From contig CAZWXD010000008.1 in NCBI GenBank assembly GCA_964638035.1, positions 47,943 to 111,942 on the forward strand: 64,000 nt of DNA, in the 5' to 3' direction. The translations under genes were made by a program, and so were the position numbers. Positions 13,972-21,867 of the stretch are shown here, in pieces. Origin of the DNA: JAGGAG01 sp964638035. Its GTDB lineage: Bacteria > Gemmatimonadota > Gemmatimonadetes > Gemmatimonadales > GWC2-71-9. How positions within the stretch are numbered: the stretch's first letter is position 1; every line of letters starts with the position of its first letter. The notes under the pieces are model-generated. The model did no database searches and was not told the DNA's origin. It saw only the letters and a program-made list of their open reading frames with translations.

Positions 13972-15182
13972 GTGTCGGAGCTCAGGGGAACCCTGCCCAC
14001 CGTGGAGCGGGGGCACAACGTCGTCCTGGTCCTGCCGCCATCACCGGCGGCGGCGCGCCCGGTCATCGAAACCCTCATCAGTCGCCTGGGAAATGGGGTA
14101 CGGGGCCTCCTGGTGGTGCCCCCGGCGGCCGTCGCCGAATGGGGACGATACGCCTACGCCGCGGGCGAGGGCCGGGGCCTCCGGATCGAGGCCGTCCTGT
14201 CTTCCTCGCGCGCGCTGCGTGAACTCCGGAGCGGCAGCCTCGACCTCCTCATTGCCCCGCCAGCCACAGTCCTCGAACTCATCGAACGTTCCGCCCTCAA
14301 GGCTGACCAGCTCGGCGTGCTCCTGCTGGCGCAGCCCGAGACGTGGGCGGAGCACCCCGTCCTGACGCCCCTGATGCAGGACCTCGCCGACACGGCCCAG
14401 CGCGTCATTGTCACCTCCGATGCCACGCAGGCCGAGGACCTCATCGAGCGGTACGCCCGGAAGGCGCTGCTCGGGGGCATGCAGGCGGGGCCGGCCAGCG
14501 GACCGGTGCGAACGGTGGCCACGCGCTGGGCCACGCGCGCGCAGGCCCTTGCCGACCTGTTCCAGCTCCTCGACCCCGTCACCGCCTCCATCTGGATTGC
14601 CGACGATACCGACCGGCCAGCCGTGGAGGCCGCCGTGCAGGTGGATGGGACCAACGTGCAGGTGGTGACGGGCGACATCCCCGCCGCGGACCTCGTGGTG
14701 GCGTGGGACCTGCCGTCCCCTGCCCGGCTCGCCGCGATGGTGGATGCCGGCGACACGGTCCTGCTCGTACCCCCGGGCACCGAGCGCTATGTCGATCATA
14801 TCGCCACCGGGACGCGGCACCTCCGGCTGCCGGGCTTCATGGAGCAGCTCGCAGCGGAAACAGCGGAGGAGCGCGCGCAGATCCGCTCGGAACTGGAGTC
14901 TACCGACCTCTCCGGCGCGATACTGGCCCTCGCACCCCTTTTCGAGCGGCACGAGCCGGCGCGGGTGGCGGCGGGCCTGTACAACCTGTGGCGCCAGGGG
15001 GCCAGGGCGCCGGGGCACCAGGATGTCAGGGCGCCTGACCGTCAGGGCGCCAGGGCGTCGGGGCGCGAGGAGGAGTTGCAGGCAGGCCTGCTCGGTGAGG
15101 GTTCACCAGACGGGCCCACGGCGAAGATCTGGGTGTCGGTGGGAAAGCGCGAGGGCGTGACGCCCGCCGACCTCGTGGGCGC
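13972..15182 (+). CDS. Degenerate DEAD-box-like protein with DbpA-type RNA-binding tail, cut by the gap
   Basis: At least 403 residues, with the 3' end lost in the N-gap. The layout resembles a DEAD-box helicase, but the motifs have decayed. The phosphate-binding loop reads LVLPPSPAAARP in place of a G-x-GKT motif, the DEAD position reads AQPE, and SAT reads SDAT. ATP hydrolysis is therefore unlikely. The last visible stretch, KIWVSVGKREGVTPADLVGA, matches the start of the DbpA RNA-binding domain that docks 23S rRNA. Residues ~343-364 are encoded by in-frame 9-bp repeat units. The GTG start follows GAGGA by 6 nt. It is probably a ribosome- or RNA-associated protein that has lost its motor. 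Confidence 0.7.
14998..15065. repeat. 9-bp repeat locus C inside a coding sequence
   Basis: Degenerate GTCAGGGCG-type units that keep the reading frame of the DEAD-box-like gene and encode a Gly/Arg/Ala/Gln-rich linker just before its RNA-binding domain. Because the unit is nine bases long, any number of copies keeps the frame. Confidence 0.65.
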
Positions 15183-15282
15183 NNNNNNNNNNNNNNNNNN
15201 NNNNNNNNNNNNNNNNNNNNNNNNNNNNNNNNNNNNNNNNNNNNNNNNNNNNNNNNNNNNNNNNNNNNNNNNNNNNNNNNNN
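15183..15282. other. Assembly gap of 100 N
   Basis: Exactly one hundred undetermined bases, the usual placeholder for a scaffold gap of unknown length. It removes the 3' ends of two converging genes, the DEAD-box-like gene and HU. Confidence 0.99.
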
Positions 15283-15494
15283 GTCTTGCCGGTGCGGGGA
15301 TTGCGCATGCTGCGGCCCGCACGTCGCCGAAGTTCGAAGGTCCCGAACCCGCTCACCTGCACCTTGCCCGTCTTCCGCAGCTCGGTGGCAATGACGCCAT
15401 CGGTGGCAAAGAGGGCATCCACCACCTGCGCTGCCTTCTTCCGGGGCAGCGAGACCCTGGTCGCCAGGGCGACGACGAGTGCGTGCTTGTTCAC
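15283..15494 (-). CDS. HU/IHF family DNA-binding protein, 3' end missing in gap
   Basis: The first ~70 of about 90 residues are present. VQVSGFGTFELRRR and RNPRTGK belong to the beta-arm region of HU-type proteins, preceded by the two-helix dimerisation part (ALVVALATRVSLPRKKAAQVVDAL). The gene runs into the N-gap, so the last ~20 residues are unseen. The start is a GTG at 15494 without a clear ribosome-binding site. A GCGACG/CGTCGC inverted repeat lies just upstream at 15498-15514. The product is a small nucleoid-structuring dimer. Confidence 0.9.
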
Positions 15495-15604
15495 AGCGCG
15501 ACGTTAACCGTCGCCTGGCCTCCGGGGCAAGCGTGCTGGCGGGAGCGGGTCCTCCTTTCCTACATTGGCTGGTCCAACCTGTTCCCCGCCCCGGAGCCGC
15601 CTGC

Positions 15605-16210
15605 ATGTACCACGGGTCCCAGCCCGGCTGGATCGAAGTCATCACCGGCGTGATGTTCAGCGGCAAGAGCGAGGAAGTCATCCGGCGGGTGCGGCGGGCC
15701 ATCATTGCGCGGAAGCAGGTGCAGGTCTTCACCTCCCACCTCGACAGCCGCTACGGCGGCGCCTTCAGCGTGTCGAGCCATGACGGCACCGAGTTCGAGG
15801 CGGCGCCGGCGGACTCCTCGGAGGAGATCCTGCGGCTGGTGCGGCCCGGCACGGAGCTCGTCGCGATCGACGAGGCCCAGTTCCTGGACCACGGCATCGT
15901 CACCGTGGCCACCCTGCTCGCAGGTCGTGGCGTGCGGGTTATCGTGGCCGGCACCGACACCGACTTCCGGGGTGAGCCGTTCGGCGCCATGGGTGACCTC
16001 ATGGCGGTGGCGGAGTCGGTCGACAAGCTCAACGCGATCTGCATGAAATGTGGCGGCGAGGCGTGCCGGAACCAGCGCCTGCTGGACGGCCGGCCCGCCC
16101 GGTGGGACTCGCCCACGATCATGATCGGCGGGCGCGAGGCCTACGAGGCGCGGTGCCGGCATTGCCATGAGGTGCCGAGGTGGGACGAGGACCAGGGGGC
16201 GTTGTTGTAG
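15605..16210 (+). CDS. tdk: Thymidine kinase (type II)
   Basis: 201 residues. The P-loop reads GVMFSGKSEE, the DEAQF Walker B is near residue 97, and a lasso/zinc domain carries C-x2-C pairs (CMKCGGEAC and CRHCHE). The enzyme phosphorylates thymidine with ATP for nucleotide salvage. The ATG at 15605 fits the family start, and a TACATT box lies 38 bp upstream. The stop overlaps the first base of repeat locus D. The gene is divergent from HU. Confidence 0.95.
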   Translation: MYHGSQPGWIEVITGVMFSGKSEEVIRRVRRAIIARKQVQVFTSHLDSRYGGAFSVSSHDGTEFEAAPADSSEEILRLVRPGTELVAIDEAQFLDHGIVTVATLLAGRGVRVIVAGTDTDFRGEPFGAMGDLMAVAESVDKLNAICMKCGGEACRNQRLLDGRPARWDSPTIMIGGREAYEARCRHCHEVPRWDEDQGALL

Positions 16211-16257
16211 GGCGTCAGGGCGTCAGGGCGTCAGGACGTCAGGACGTCAGGAGGTCA
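16210..16257. repeat. 9-bp tandem repeat locus D
   Basis: Five units in the GTCAGG orientation between the tdk stop and the end of the four-helix-bundle gene, whose stop codon lies in the last unit. It forms an inverted pair with locus E, and the two bracket exactly that one gene. Confidence 0.9.
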
Positions 16258-16713
16258 AGGGGATGGAGTGGCAGGGGAGCGGACGCCACCAAGCGCTCGA
16301 TAGAGTCCGAAGAGGAGCCTCCCTGTCCGCGCCCTGAGCCCGATTGCACCTTGCGCTTCGGGCACGGTGAGGTAGCCGAGGTCGATCGCCAGCCGGAGCA
16401 GGTACTCCACCTCCGCCAGCGAGCCAATCGCGATGCCGGTGAACCGCCGGTATTCCCCGCCTCCTGTCTTCATCGACCCCTCAGCGATGTTCGCCGCCAC
16501 CGACACGGCGGCTCGCCTAAGCTGTGACGTGAGCCCATAACGCTCTTCAGCGGGGAACCGAGAGGTGAGGCGGTAGAGTTCAAGTGTCATGGCGTGCGCC
16601 GCCTGCCATGCCTCGAGGCGCTCATATCGCGGCACCGGCGAGCCGGGATGCATGCCCCAATTTCGCGCCGCAGCTACAGCGGCGGTAACCTGTTCGGTTG
16701 TCCATTGTACCAT
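16255..16713 (-). CDS. Four-helix-bundle protein of the 23S rRNA-intervening-sequence (S23/avd-like) family
   Basis: About 152 residues, or 132 if translation begins at the internal ATG at 16653. The pattern YERLEAWQAAHAMTLELYRLTSRFPAEERYGLTSQLRRAAVSV and the later NIAEG and GSLAEVEYLLRLA are the hallmark of the S23 family, small helical proteins often encoded in 23S rRNA insertions or beside diversity-generating elements. The 16713 start has a weak AGGCAAGAAT upstream. The gene sits between inverted repeat loci D and E and is opposite in direction to both neighbours, which suggests insertion as a unit. Its molecular role is not established. Confidence 0.85.
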   Translation of the reverse strand: MVQWTTEQVTAAVAAARNWGMHPGSPVPRYERLEAWQAAHAMTLELYRLTSRFPAEERYGLTSQLRRAAVSVAANIAEGSMKTGGGEYRRFTGIAIGSLAEVEYLLRLAIDLGYLTVPEAQGAIGLRARTGRLLFGLYRALGGVRSPATPSP

Positions 16714-16720
16714 ATTCTTG

Positions 16721-16800
16721 CCTGACGCCCTGACGCCCTGACGCCCTGACGCCCTGACGCCCTGACGCCCTGACGCCCTTACGCCCTGACGCCCTGACCG
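16721..16800. repeat. 9-bp tandem repeat locus E
   Basis: About nine near-identical units (CCTGACGCC orientation; one has CTTACG), the longest uninterrupted run in the window. It ends four bases before the TTG start of coaE and so occupies the coaE leader. Confidence 0.95.
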
Positions 16801-16804
16801 CCCC

Positions 16805-17410
16805 TTGCTGAACCTCGCCCTTACCGGCAACATCGCCTCCGGCAAGTCCACCGTCGCGGAGTTCTTCCGGCGCTGGGGTGCCACCATCATTGACGCCGAC
16901 GAATTGGTGCGAGAGGTCCAGGCCCCGGGCCACCCTGTGCTCGCGGCCATGGTGCGGCGGTTCGGGGCCGGCATCCTCCAGGCCGATGGTTCCCTCGACC
17001 GGGCCCACCTTCGCGGCCGCGTCCTGGCCGACCCGCAGGCCCTCGCCGACCTCAACGCGATCGTGCACCCCGCCGTGCACACCCTGCGACAGGAGCGCCT
17101 GGCCCGGGCCCGCGCGCAGGGTGTTGAGGTGGTCGTGAGCGACATCCCCCTGCTCTTCGAGGCGGCCGATCCCGCGGCGTTCGACGGCGTGATCCTGGTG
17201 GACGCCCCCACAGGCATCCGCCGCACGCGGCTGCTTGCACGGAGCGGCATGGCGCCCGGAGAAGCCGACCGCCTCATGGCGGCCCAGATGCCCGCGGCAG
17301 CGAAGCGCGCCCGCGCCACCTGGGTCATTGACAACGACGGCGACCTGGCCCAGCTCGAGGCACGAACCGCGGCCGTGTGGCGCGCCGCAACCGGCCGGGT
17401 CGTTCCTTGA
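16805..17410 (+). CDS. coaE: Dephospho-CoA kinase
   Basis: 201 residues. The P-loop is TGNIASGKSTV at residues ~7-17, DADELVREV is the conserved acidic motif, and the DIPLLFE segment lies near residue 117. The enzyme makes the last step of coenzyme A synthesis. The only workable start is TTG at 16805, four bases after repeat locus E, with no ribosome-binding site. The repeat seems to have replaced the native leader. A promoter for gcvH overlaps its last codons. Confidence 0.93.
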   Translation: MLNLALTGNIASGKSTVAEFFRRWGATIIDADELVREVQAPGHPVLAAMVRRFGAGILQADGSLDRAHLRGRVLADPQALADLNAIVHPAVHTLRQERLARARAQGVEVVVSDIPLLFEAADPAAFDGVILVDAPTGIRRTRLLARSGMAPGEADRLMAAQMPAAAKRARATWVIDNDGDLAQLEARTAAVWRAATGRVVP

Positions 17411-17436
17411 CCGACCCCCGCAATCCCGCCTATTCT
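17407..17436 (+). promoter_or_regulatory. Sigma70-like promoter of gcvH
   Basis: TTGACC (17407-17412), an 18-bp spacer, then TATTCT (17431-17436), 32 bp before the gcvH start. The -35 overlaps the coaE stop codon. It is one of the clearest promoters in the window. Confidence 0.6.
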
Positions 17437-17468
17437 TGGCGCGCCTGACCACCCCCTGGAGCCCGACC

Positions 17469-17855
17469 GTGTCGAACATTCCCGCCGACCTCCGCTACAC
17501 CGCCGAGCACGAGTATGTGAAGGACCTGGGAGGTGGTGTCGTCCAGGTCGGGATCACCGACTATGCCCAGGGGGAACTGGGCGACATCGTCTTCGTGAAC
17601 CTGCCCAAGGTGGGCGACCACTTCGACAGCCACGGGGTTTTCGGCGTGGTGGAGGCGGTCAAGGCGGTGTCAGACCTCTACAGCCCGGTGGCCGGGACGG
17701 TGACCGAGGCCAACGCGGCGCTCGACGCCGACCCGGGGCTCGTGAACCGCGATCCCTATGGCGCCGGCTGGATGCTCAAGGTCAAGCTCGACGACCCCTC
17801 GGCCCTGGCCAGCCTGATGACGGCAGATGCCTACAAGGCACACGTCGGCGCCTGA
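17469..17855 (+). CDS. gcvH: Glycine cleavage system H protein
   Basis: 128 residues. The lipoyl-accepting lysine lies in GVVEAVKAVSDLYSP near residue 64, in the usual hammerhead fold, and the N-terminus reads LRYTAEHEYVK. The lipoylated protein shuttles the aminomethyl group between the P, T and L proteins of glycine cleavage. The GTG start at 17469 follows a good promoter. A strong terminator lies between it and gcvP. Confidence 0.97.
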   Translation: MSNIPADLRYTAEHEYVKDLGGGVVQVGITDYAQGELGDIVFVNLPKVGDHFDSHGVFGVVEAVKAVSDLYSPVAGTVTEANAALDADPGLVNRDPYGAGWMLKVKLDDPSALASLMTADAYKAHVGA

Positions 17856-17877
17856 CACGCGCTGTGCATTGCATGAC

Positions 17878-17916
17878 GCGCGCCCCGGTCGAGTGACCTG
17901 GGGCGCCTTGTTTTTT
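17878..17916 (+). terminator. Intrinsic terminator between gcvH and gcvP
   Basis: A GC-rich stem of 11-12 bp (GCGCCCC-GGTC paired with GACC-TGGGGCGC, GAGT loop) is followed by CTTGTTTTTT. It lies 39 bp before the gcvP start, too close for a separate full promoter in between, so gcvP may depend on read-through. Confidence 0.8.
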
Positions 17917-17954
17917 CGATCCTGCCCCTTACCACCAGTGGGAGCCTGCACCGC

Positions 17955-20894
17955 ATGACCGCCACGACCCGCACGCCCGAACCGGCGCCGACGGCTCCAA
18001 GCCCGGCGCGGCGCCTGTCGTCCTTCGACGTGATGCACCCGAACCACTTTGCCTACCGGCACATCGGTCCCCGCAAGGAAGACATCGCCGCGATGGTCGA
18101 GTACCTGGGCTATCGCTCGCTCGATGCGCTCATCGACGCGGTGGTGCCCGAGGAGATCCGCCTGCGGCGCCCGCTCGACCTGCCGCCGGGCCGCGGGGAA
18201 CGCGAGGTGCTGCAGGCGCTTCGCGGCATGGCCGACCAGAACCGGATCTTCCGCTCGTGCCTGGGGATGGGGTACTACGGCACCTTCGTGCCGCAGGTGA
18301 TCCAGCGGAACATCCTGGAGAACCCCGGCTGGTACACGGCCTACACGCCGTACCAGGCCGAGATCGCACAGGGGCGGCTGGAGGCATTGCTCAACTACCA
18401 GACGATGGTGGCCGACCTGACGGGATTGCCCATCGCGAACGCCTCGCTGCTCGACGAGGCCACGGCGGCCGCGGAGGCGATGGGGCTCGCCCTCGCGGTG
18501 GCACCGGCCCACGACCACCCGGTGTTCCTCGTCGATGCCGATTGCCACCCGCAGACCGTTGCGGTGGTGGTGACGCGCGCCGAGGCACGCGGCGTGGCGG
18601 TGAAGGTCCAGGCGCCCGAGCAGTTCGATTTCGGCCCGGGCGTGGTGGGCTGCCTGCTGCAGTACCCCGGCACCGATGGCGCCATCCGGGACTTCCGCGC
18701 ACTGACGGCGAAGGCCCACGCGGCGAAGGCCCTGGTCACCGTGGCCACCGACCTCCTGGCCCTCACCCTCCTCGCCCCGCCGGGCGAGTGGGGCGCGGAC
18801 ATTGCCGTGGGCAGCAGCCAGCGATTCGGCGTGCCGATCGGCTTTGGCGGCCCCCATGCGGCCTTTTTCGCCACGAAGGACGAGCACAAGCGTCACATGC
18901 CGGGCCGCATCATCGGCGTGTCGAAGGACGTGGACGGGCGGCCCGCGCTCCGCATGGCCCTGCAGACCCGCGAGCAGCACATCCGGCGGGAGAAGGCCAC
19001 GAGCAACGTCTGCACCGCCCAGGTACTGCTGGCGGTGATGGCGAGCATGTATGCCGTGTACCACGGTCCGGATGGCCTGCGGCGGATCGCGGAGCGGGTG
19101 CATGGGCGTGCGGTGATCCTGGCGAACGCCGTCCAGCGCCTCGGCTACCGCCTGGTGCACGAGCACTTCTTCGACACGCTGTGCGTGGAGGTGGAGCGCT
19201 GGGCGCAGCCGCGGATCCTCGACGCCGCGCGCACCCGGCAGATCAACCTGCGGGCGATCTCCCCCACCCGCCTGGGCATTGCCCTGGACGAGACTACCGG
19301 CCTGGGGGACGTGGCCGACCTCATCTCCATCTTCTCGCTGGGCGAGACGCTGCCCTTCATGCTGGAGTCGATCGGCAGCTCGCTCGCCCGGGCGATCCCG
19401 CCGGCGCTGGCGCGCACGAGTGCCTACCTGGCCCATCCCGTCTTCCACCAGTACCACTCGGAGACGGAGATGCTGCGCTACATCAAGCGGCTGGAGGCGC
19501 GCGACCTCTCGCTCTGCCATGCGATGATCCCGCTGGGTAGCTGCACCATGAAGCTGAACGCCACGAGCGAGATGATGCCGGTGAGCTGGCGTGGCTTCAA
19601 CCGCATCCACCCGTTTGCACCGGCTGACCAGGCACAGGGCTTCCGGGAGCTGTTCCGGCAGCTCGAGTACCAGCTGGCGGAGATCACCGGGTTCGCCCGC
19701 GTGTCCCTGCAGCCCAACGCCGGCTCACAGGGTGAGTTCGCCGGCCTCATGGTGATCCGGGCCTATCACCACAGCCGGGGCGACACGGCGCGGACGGTGT
19801 GCCTCATTCCCATGTCGGCCCACGGTACCAACCCCGCCAGCGCGGTGATGGCGGGGATGACGGTGGTGCCAGTGAAGAGCGACTCGCAGGGGAACATCGA
19901 CGTCGCCGACCTGCGCGCCAAGGCAGCCCAGCACGCCGACCGGCTCGCTGCCGTGATGGTCACCTACCCCTCCACCCACGGCGTGTTCGAGTCGGGGATC
20001 CGCGAGATCTGCCGCATTGTCCACCAGCACGGCGGGCAGGTGTACCTCGATGGCGCCAACATGAATGCGCAGGTGGGGCTCTGCCGCCCGGGCGATTTTG
20101 GCGCCGACGTGTGCCACCTCAACCTGCACAAGACCTTCGCCATCCCGCACGGCGGCGGCGGCCCCGGCATGGGGCCCATCGGGTGTGCGGCGCACCTGGC
20201 GCCGTTCCTCCCCGACCACCCCGTGGTGGACCTCGGCAACGAGCAGAGTTGCGGCACCATCTCGGCGGCACCCTGGGGCAGCGCCGGCATCCTGCCGATC
20301 TCCTGGGCGTACATCAACATGCTGGGGTACGATGGCCTGGCCGAGTCGACCAAGGTCGCGATCCTGAATGCCAACTACGTCGCGCGGCGCCTGGGCGAGC
20401 ACTACCCCGTGCTGTATGCCGGGGCACACGGGCTCGTCGCCCACGAGTGCATCCTCGACACGCGCGGGTTCAAGCAGAGCGCCGGCATCGAGGTGGAGGA
20501 CATCGCGAAGCGCCTCATCGACTTCGGGTTCCACCCGCCGACGGTGTCGTTCCCGGTGGCGGGTACCCTCATGGTGGAGCCGACCGAGAGCGAGTCGAAG
20601 GAGGAACTCGACCGCTTCTGCGACGCCATGATCGCCATCCGCGCCGAGATCCGCGAGGTGGAGGAGGGACGCATGCCGCGCGAGGACAACCTCCTCACGC
20701 ACGCCCCGCACACCCTGGCGCAGGTGACGGGCAACGCCTGGACCCGCCCCTACGACCGCGAGCGGGCCGCCTTTCCCTCGCCGCAGACCCGAGAGTCGAA
20801 GGTCTGGCCCGCGGTGGGCCGCATCGACGGGGCCTGGGGCGACCGGAACCTGGTCTGCACCTGTGTGACGATGGAGGAGGTGGCGGGGGGGTGA
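17955..20894 (+). CDS. gcvP: Glycine dehydrogenase (decarboxylating), P protein
   Basis: 979 residues, the full-length single-chain P protein rather than the two-subunit form. N-terminal RHIGPRKEDIAAMV and the PLP lysine in NLHKTFAIPHGGGGPG (near residue 726) are diagnostic. The enzyme decarboxylates glycine and passes the aminomethyl group to the H-protein lipoyl arm. The N-terminal ~25 residues are Pro/Ala/Thr-rich and look unstructured. gcvT is not in this window. The stop codon is followed directly by repeat locus F. Confidence 0.98.
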   Translation: MTATTRTPEPAPTAPSPARRLSSFDVMHPNHFAYRHIGPRKEDIAAMVEYLGYRSLDALIDAVVPEEIRLRRPLDLPPGRGEREVLQALRGMADQNRIFRSCLGMGYYGTFVPQVIQRNILENPGWYTAYTPYQAEIAQGRLEALLNYQTMVADLTGLPIANASLLDEATAAAEAMGLALAVAPAHDHPVFLVDADCHPQTVAVVVTRAEARGVAVKVQAPEQFDFGPGVVGCLLQYPGTDGAIRDFRALTAKAHAAKALVTVATDLLALTLLAPPGEWGADIAVGSSQRFGVPIGFGGPHAAFFATKDEHKRHMPGRIIGVSKDVDGRPALRMALQTREQHIRREKATSNVCTAQVLLAVMASMYAVYHGPDGLRRIAERVHGRAVILANAVQRLGYRLVHEHFFDTLCVEVERWAQPRILDAARTRQINLRAISPTRLGIALDETTGLGDVADLISIFSLGETLPFMLESIGSSLARAIPPALARTSAYLAHPVFHQYHSETEMLRYIKRLEARDLSLCHAMIPLGSCTMKLNATSEMMPVSWRGFNRIHPFAPADQAQGFRELFRQLEYQLAEITGFARVSLQPNAGSQGEFAGLMVIRAYHHSRGDTARTVCLIPMSAHGTNPASAVMAGMTVVPVKSDSQGNIDVADLRAKAAQHADRLAAVMVTYPSTHGVFESGIREICRIVHQHGGQVYLDGANMNAQVGLCRPGDFGADVCHLNLHKTFAIPHGGGGPGMGPIGCAAHLAPFLPDHPVVDLGNEQSCGTISAAPWGSAGILPISWAYINMLGYDGLAESTKVAILNANYVARRLGEHYPVLYAGAHGLVAHECILDTRGFKQSAGIEVEDIAKRLIDFGFHPPTVSFPVAGTLMVEPTESESKEELDRFCDAMIAIRAEIREVEEGRMPREDNLLTHAPHTLAQVTGNAWTRPYDRERAAFPSPQTRESKVWPAVGRIDGAWGDRNLVCTCVTMEEVAGG

Positions 20895-20899
20895 GGTCG

Positions 20900-21029
20900 G
20901 GCGTCAGGGCGTCAGGGCGTCAGGACGTCAGGACGTCAGGACGTCAGGACGTCAGGGGACCCGGTCTTGACGCCTTGACGCCCTGACGCCTTGACGCCTT
21001 GACGCCTTGACGCCTTGACGTCCTGACGC
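20900..21029. repeat. 9-bp repeat locus F, inverted pair with short spacer
   Basis: About six units in the GTCAGG orientation (20901-20956), an 11-bp spacer, then about seven units in the CTTGACG/CCTGACG orientation (20968-21029). The RNA could fold into a long imperfect hairpin. The right arm ends directly at the ATG of the next gene. Confidence 0.9.
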
Positions 21030-21788
21030 ATGCACTGGCTCCTCTGGTCCGACTCCGCTCCCCGGCCCGGCGCCCTCAACATGGCCATCGACATGGCCCT
21101 GCTGGAGGGGGCGGCCAGGAAGGGCCTGGGCATCGTCCGGCTCTACCAGTGGGCGCCGCACTGCCTCTCGTTCGGCTGTCACGAACCAGCACGCCGCCGC
21201 TACGACCGCCGCGCCATCGAGGCCCTGGGGCTCGACGTGGTGCGGCGGCCGACCGGGGGTCGCGCCGTGTGGCACGCCCACGAGCTCACCTACGCCGTGG
21301 CGGCACCTGACGGCGCGCTCGGCACGCTGCACGAGGCCTACCGTCACATCCACGAGGCGCTGGCCGTGGCGCTCCGCCGCATGGGTGTCCCGGCGACGCT
21401 GGCGCCGCCACCCGGAGCCGCCGGGGGCCTCGGGGCCGGTGCCTGCTTCAGCACCGCCGTCGGGGGCGAAGTGACCGTCAACGGTGCGAAGCTGCTGGGC
21501 AGCGCCCAGCTGCGCCGTGACGGCGGCATGCTGCAACACGGATCGCTGCTGCTCGATGGCGACCAGGCCCTCGTGGCCCGGCTCGGTGGCCACGCCGACC
21601 CCGGCGTCATGACGCTTCGGCGCGCGCTGGGTCGCCCGGTGGCGTGGGCGGACGCCGCCGCGGCGATCGAACGTCACGCCATCCCGCTCCTGGCGGGCCA
21701 CGCGGCAACCGCTGATCCCGCGCCCTTCCTTGCCGCAGCGCGACAGCAGGCACAGTTCGCCGACGCGGCGTGGACCTGGCATCGCTGA
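21030..21788 (+). CDS. Lipoate-protein ligase A / octanoyltransferase LipM-family protein
   Basis: 252 residues of the BPL/LplA/LipB fold. RRPTGGRAVWHAHELTYAV is the lipoyl-binding loop, and GACFS ... VNGAKLLGSAQLRRDGGMLQHGSLLL matches the LipM/LplA pattern, including the Cys used by LipM-type octanoyltransferases. The enzyme attaches octanoate or lipoate to carrier proteins and lies next to the H-protein gene. The ATG at 21030 abuts repeat locus F with no ribosome-binding site. A LipB-type enzyme is also encoded (62412), so this one may act in scavenging or amidotransfer. Confidence 0.85.
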   Translation: MHWLLWSDSAPRPGALNMAIDMALLEGAARKGLGIVRLYQWAPHCLSFGCHEPARRRYDRRAIEALGLDVVRRPTGGRAVWHAHELTYAVAAPDGALGTLHEAYRHIHEALAVALRRMGVPATLAPPPGAAGGLGAGACFSTAVGGEVTVNGAKLLGSAQLRRDGGMLQHGSLLLDGDQALVARLGGHADPGVMTLRRALGRPVAWADAAAAIERHAIPLLAGHAATADPAPFLAAARQQAQFADAAWTWHR

Positions 21789-21820
21789 ACCACGCGGCTC
21801 CCATCCGGCGGGCTGCCCCC

Positions 21821-21826
21821 TATACT
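21821..21826 (+). promoter_or_regulatory. Candidate -10 box of the peptide ABC operon
   Basis: TATACT lies 41 bp upstream of the binding-protein start. No strong -35 is seen. Confidence 0.4.
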
Positions 21827-21867
21827 TCACGCTGCCGCTGCCTCTGTTCACCCTCACGCTCCGGGTC

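Noticed and set aside
16210..16800. Repeat blocks considered as a CRISPR array
   Set aside because: The unit is 9 bp, contiguous and without unique spacers, and no cas gene is in the window.
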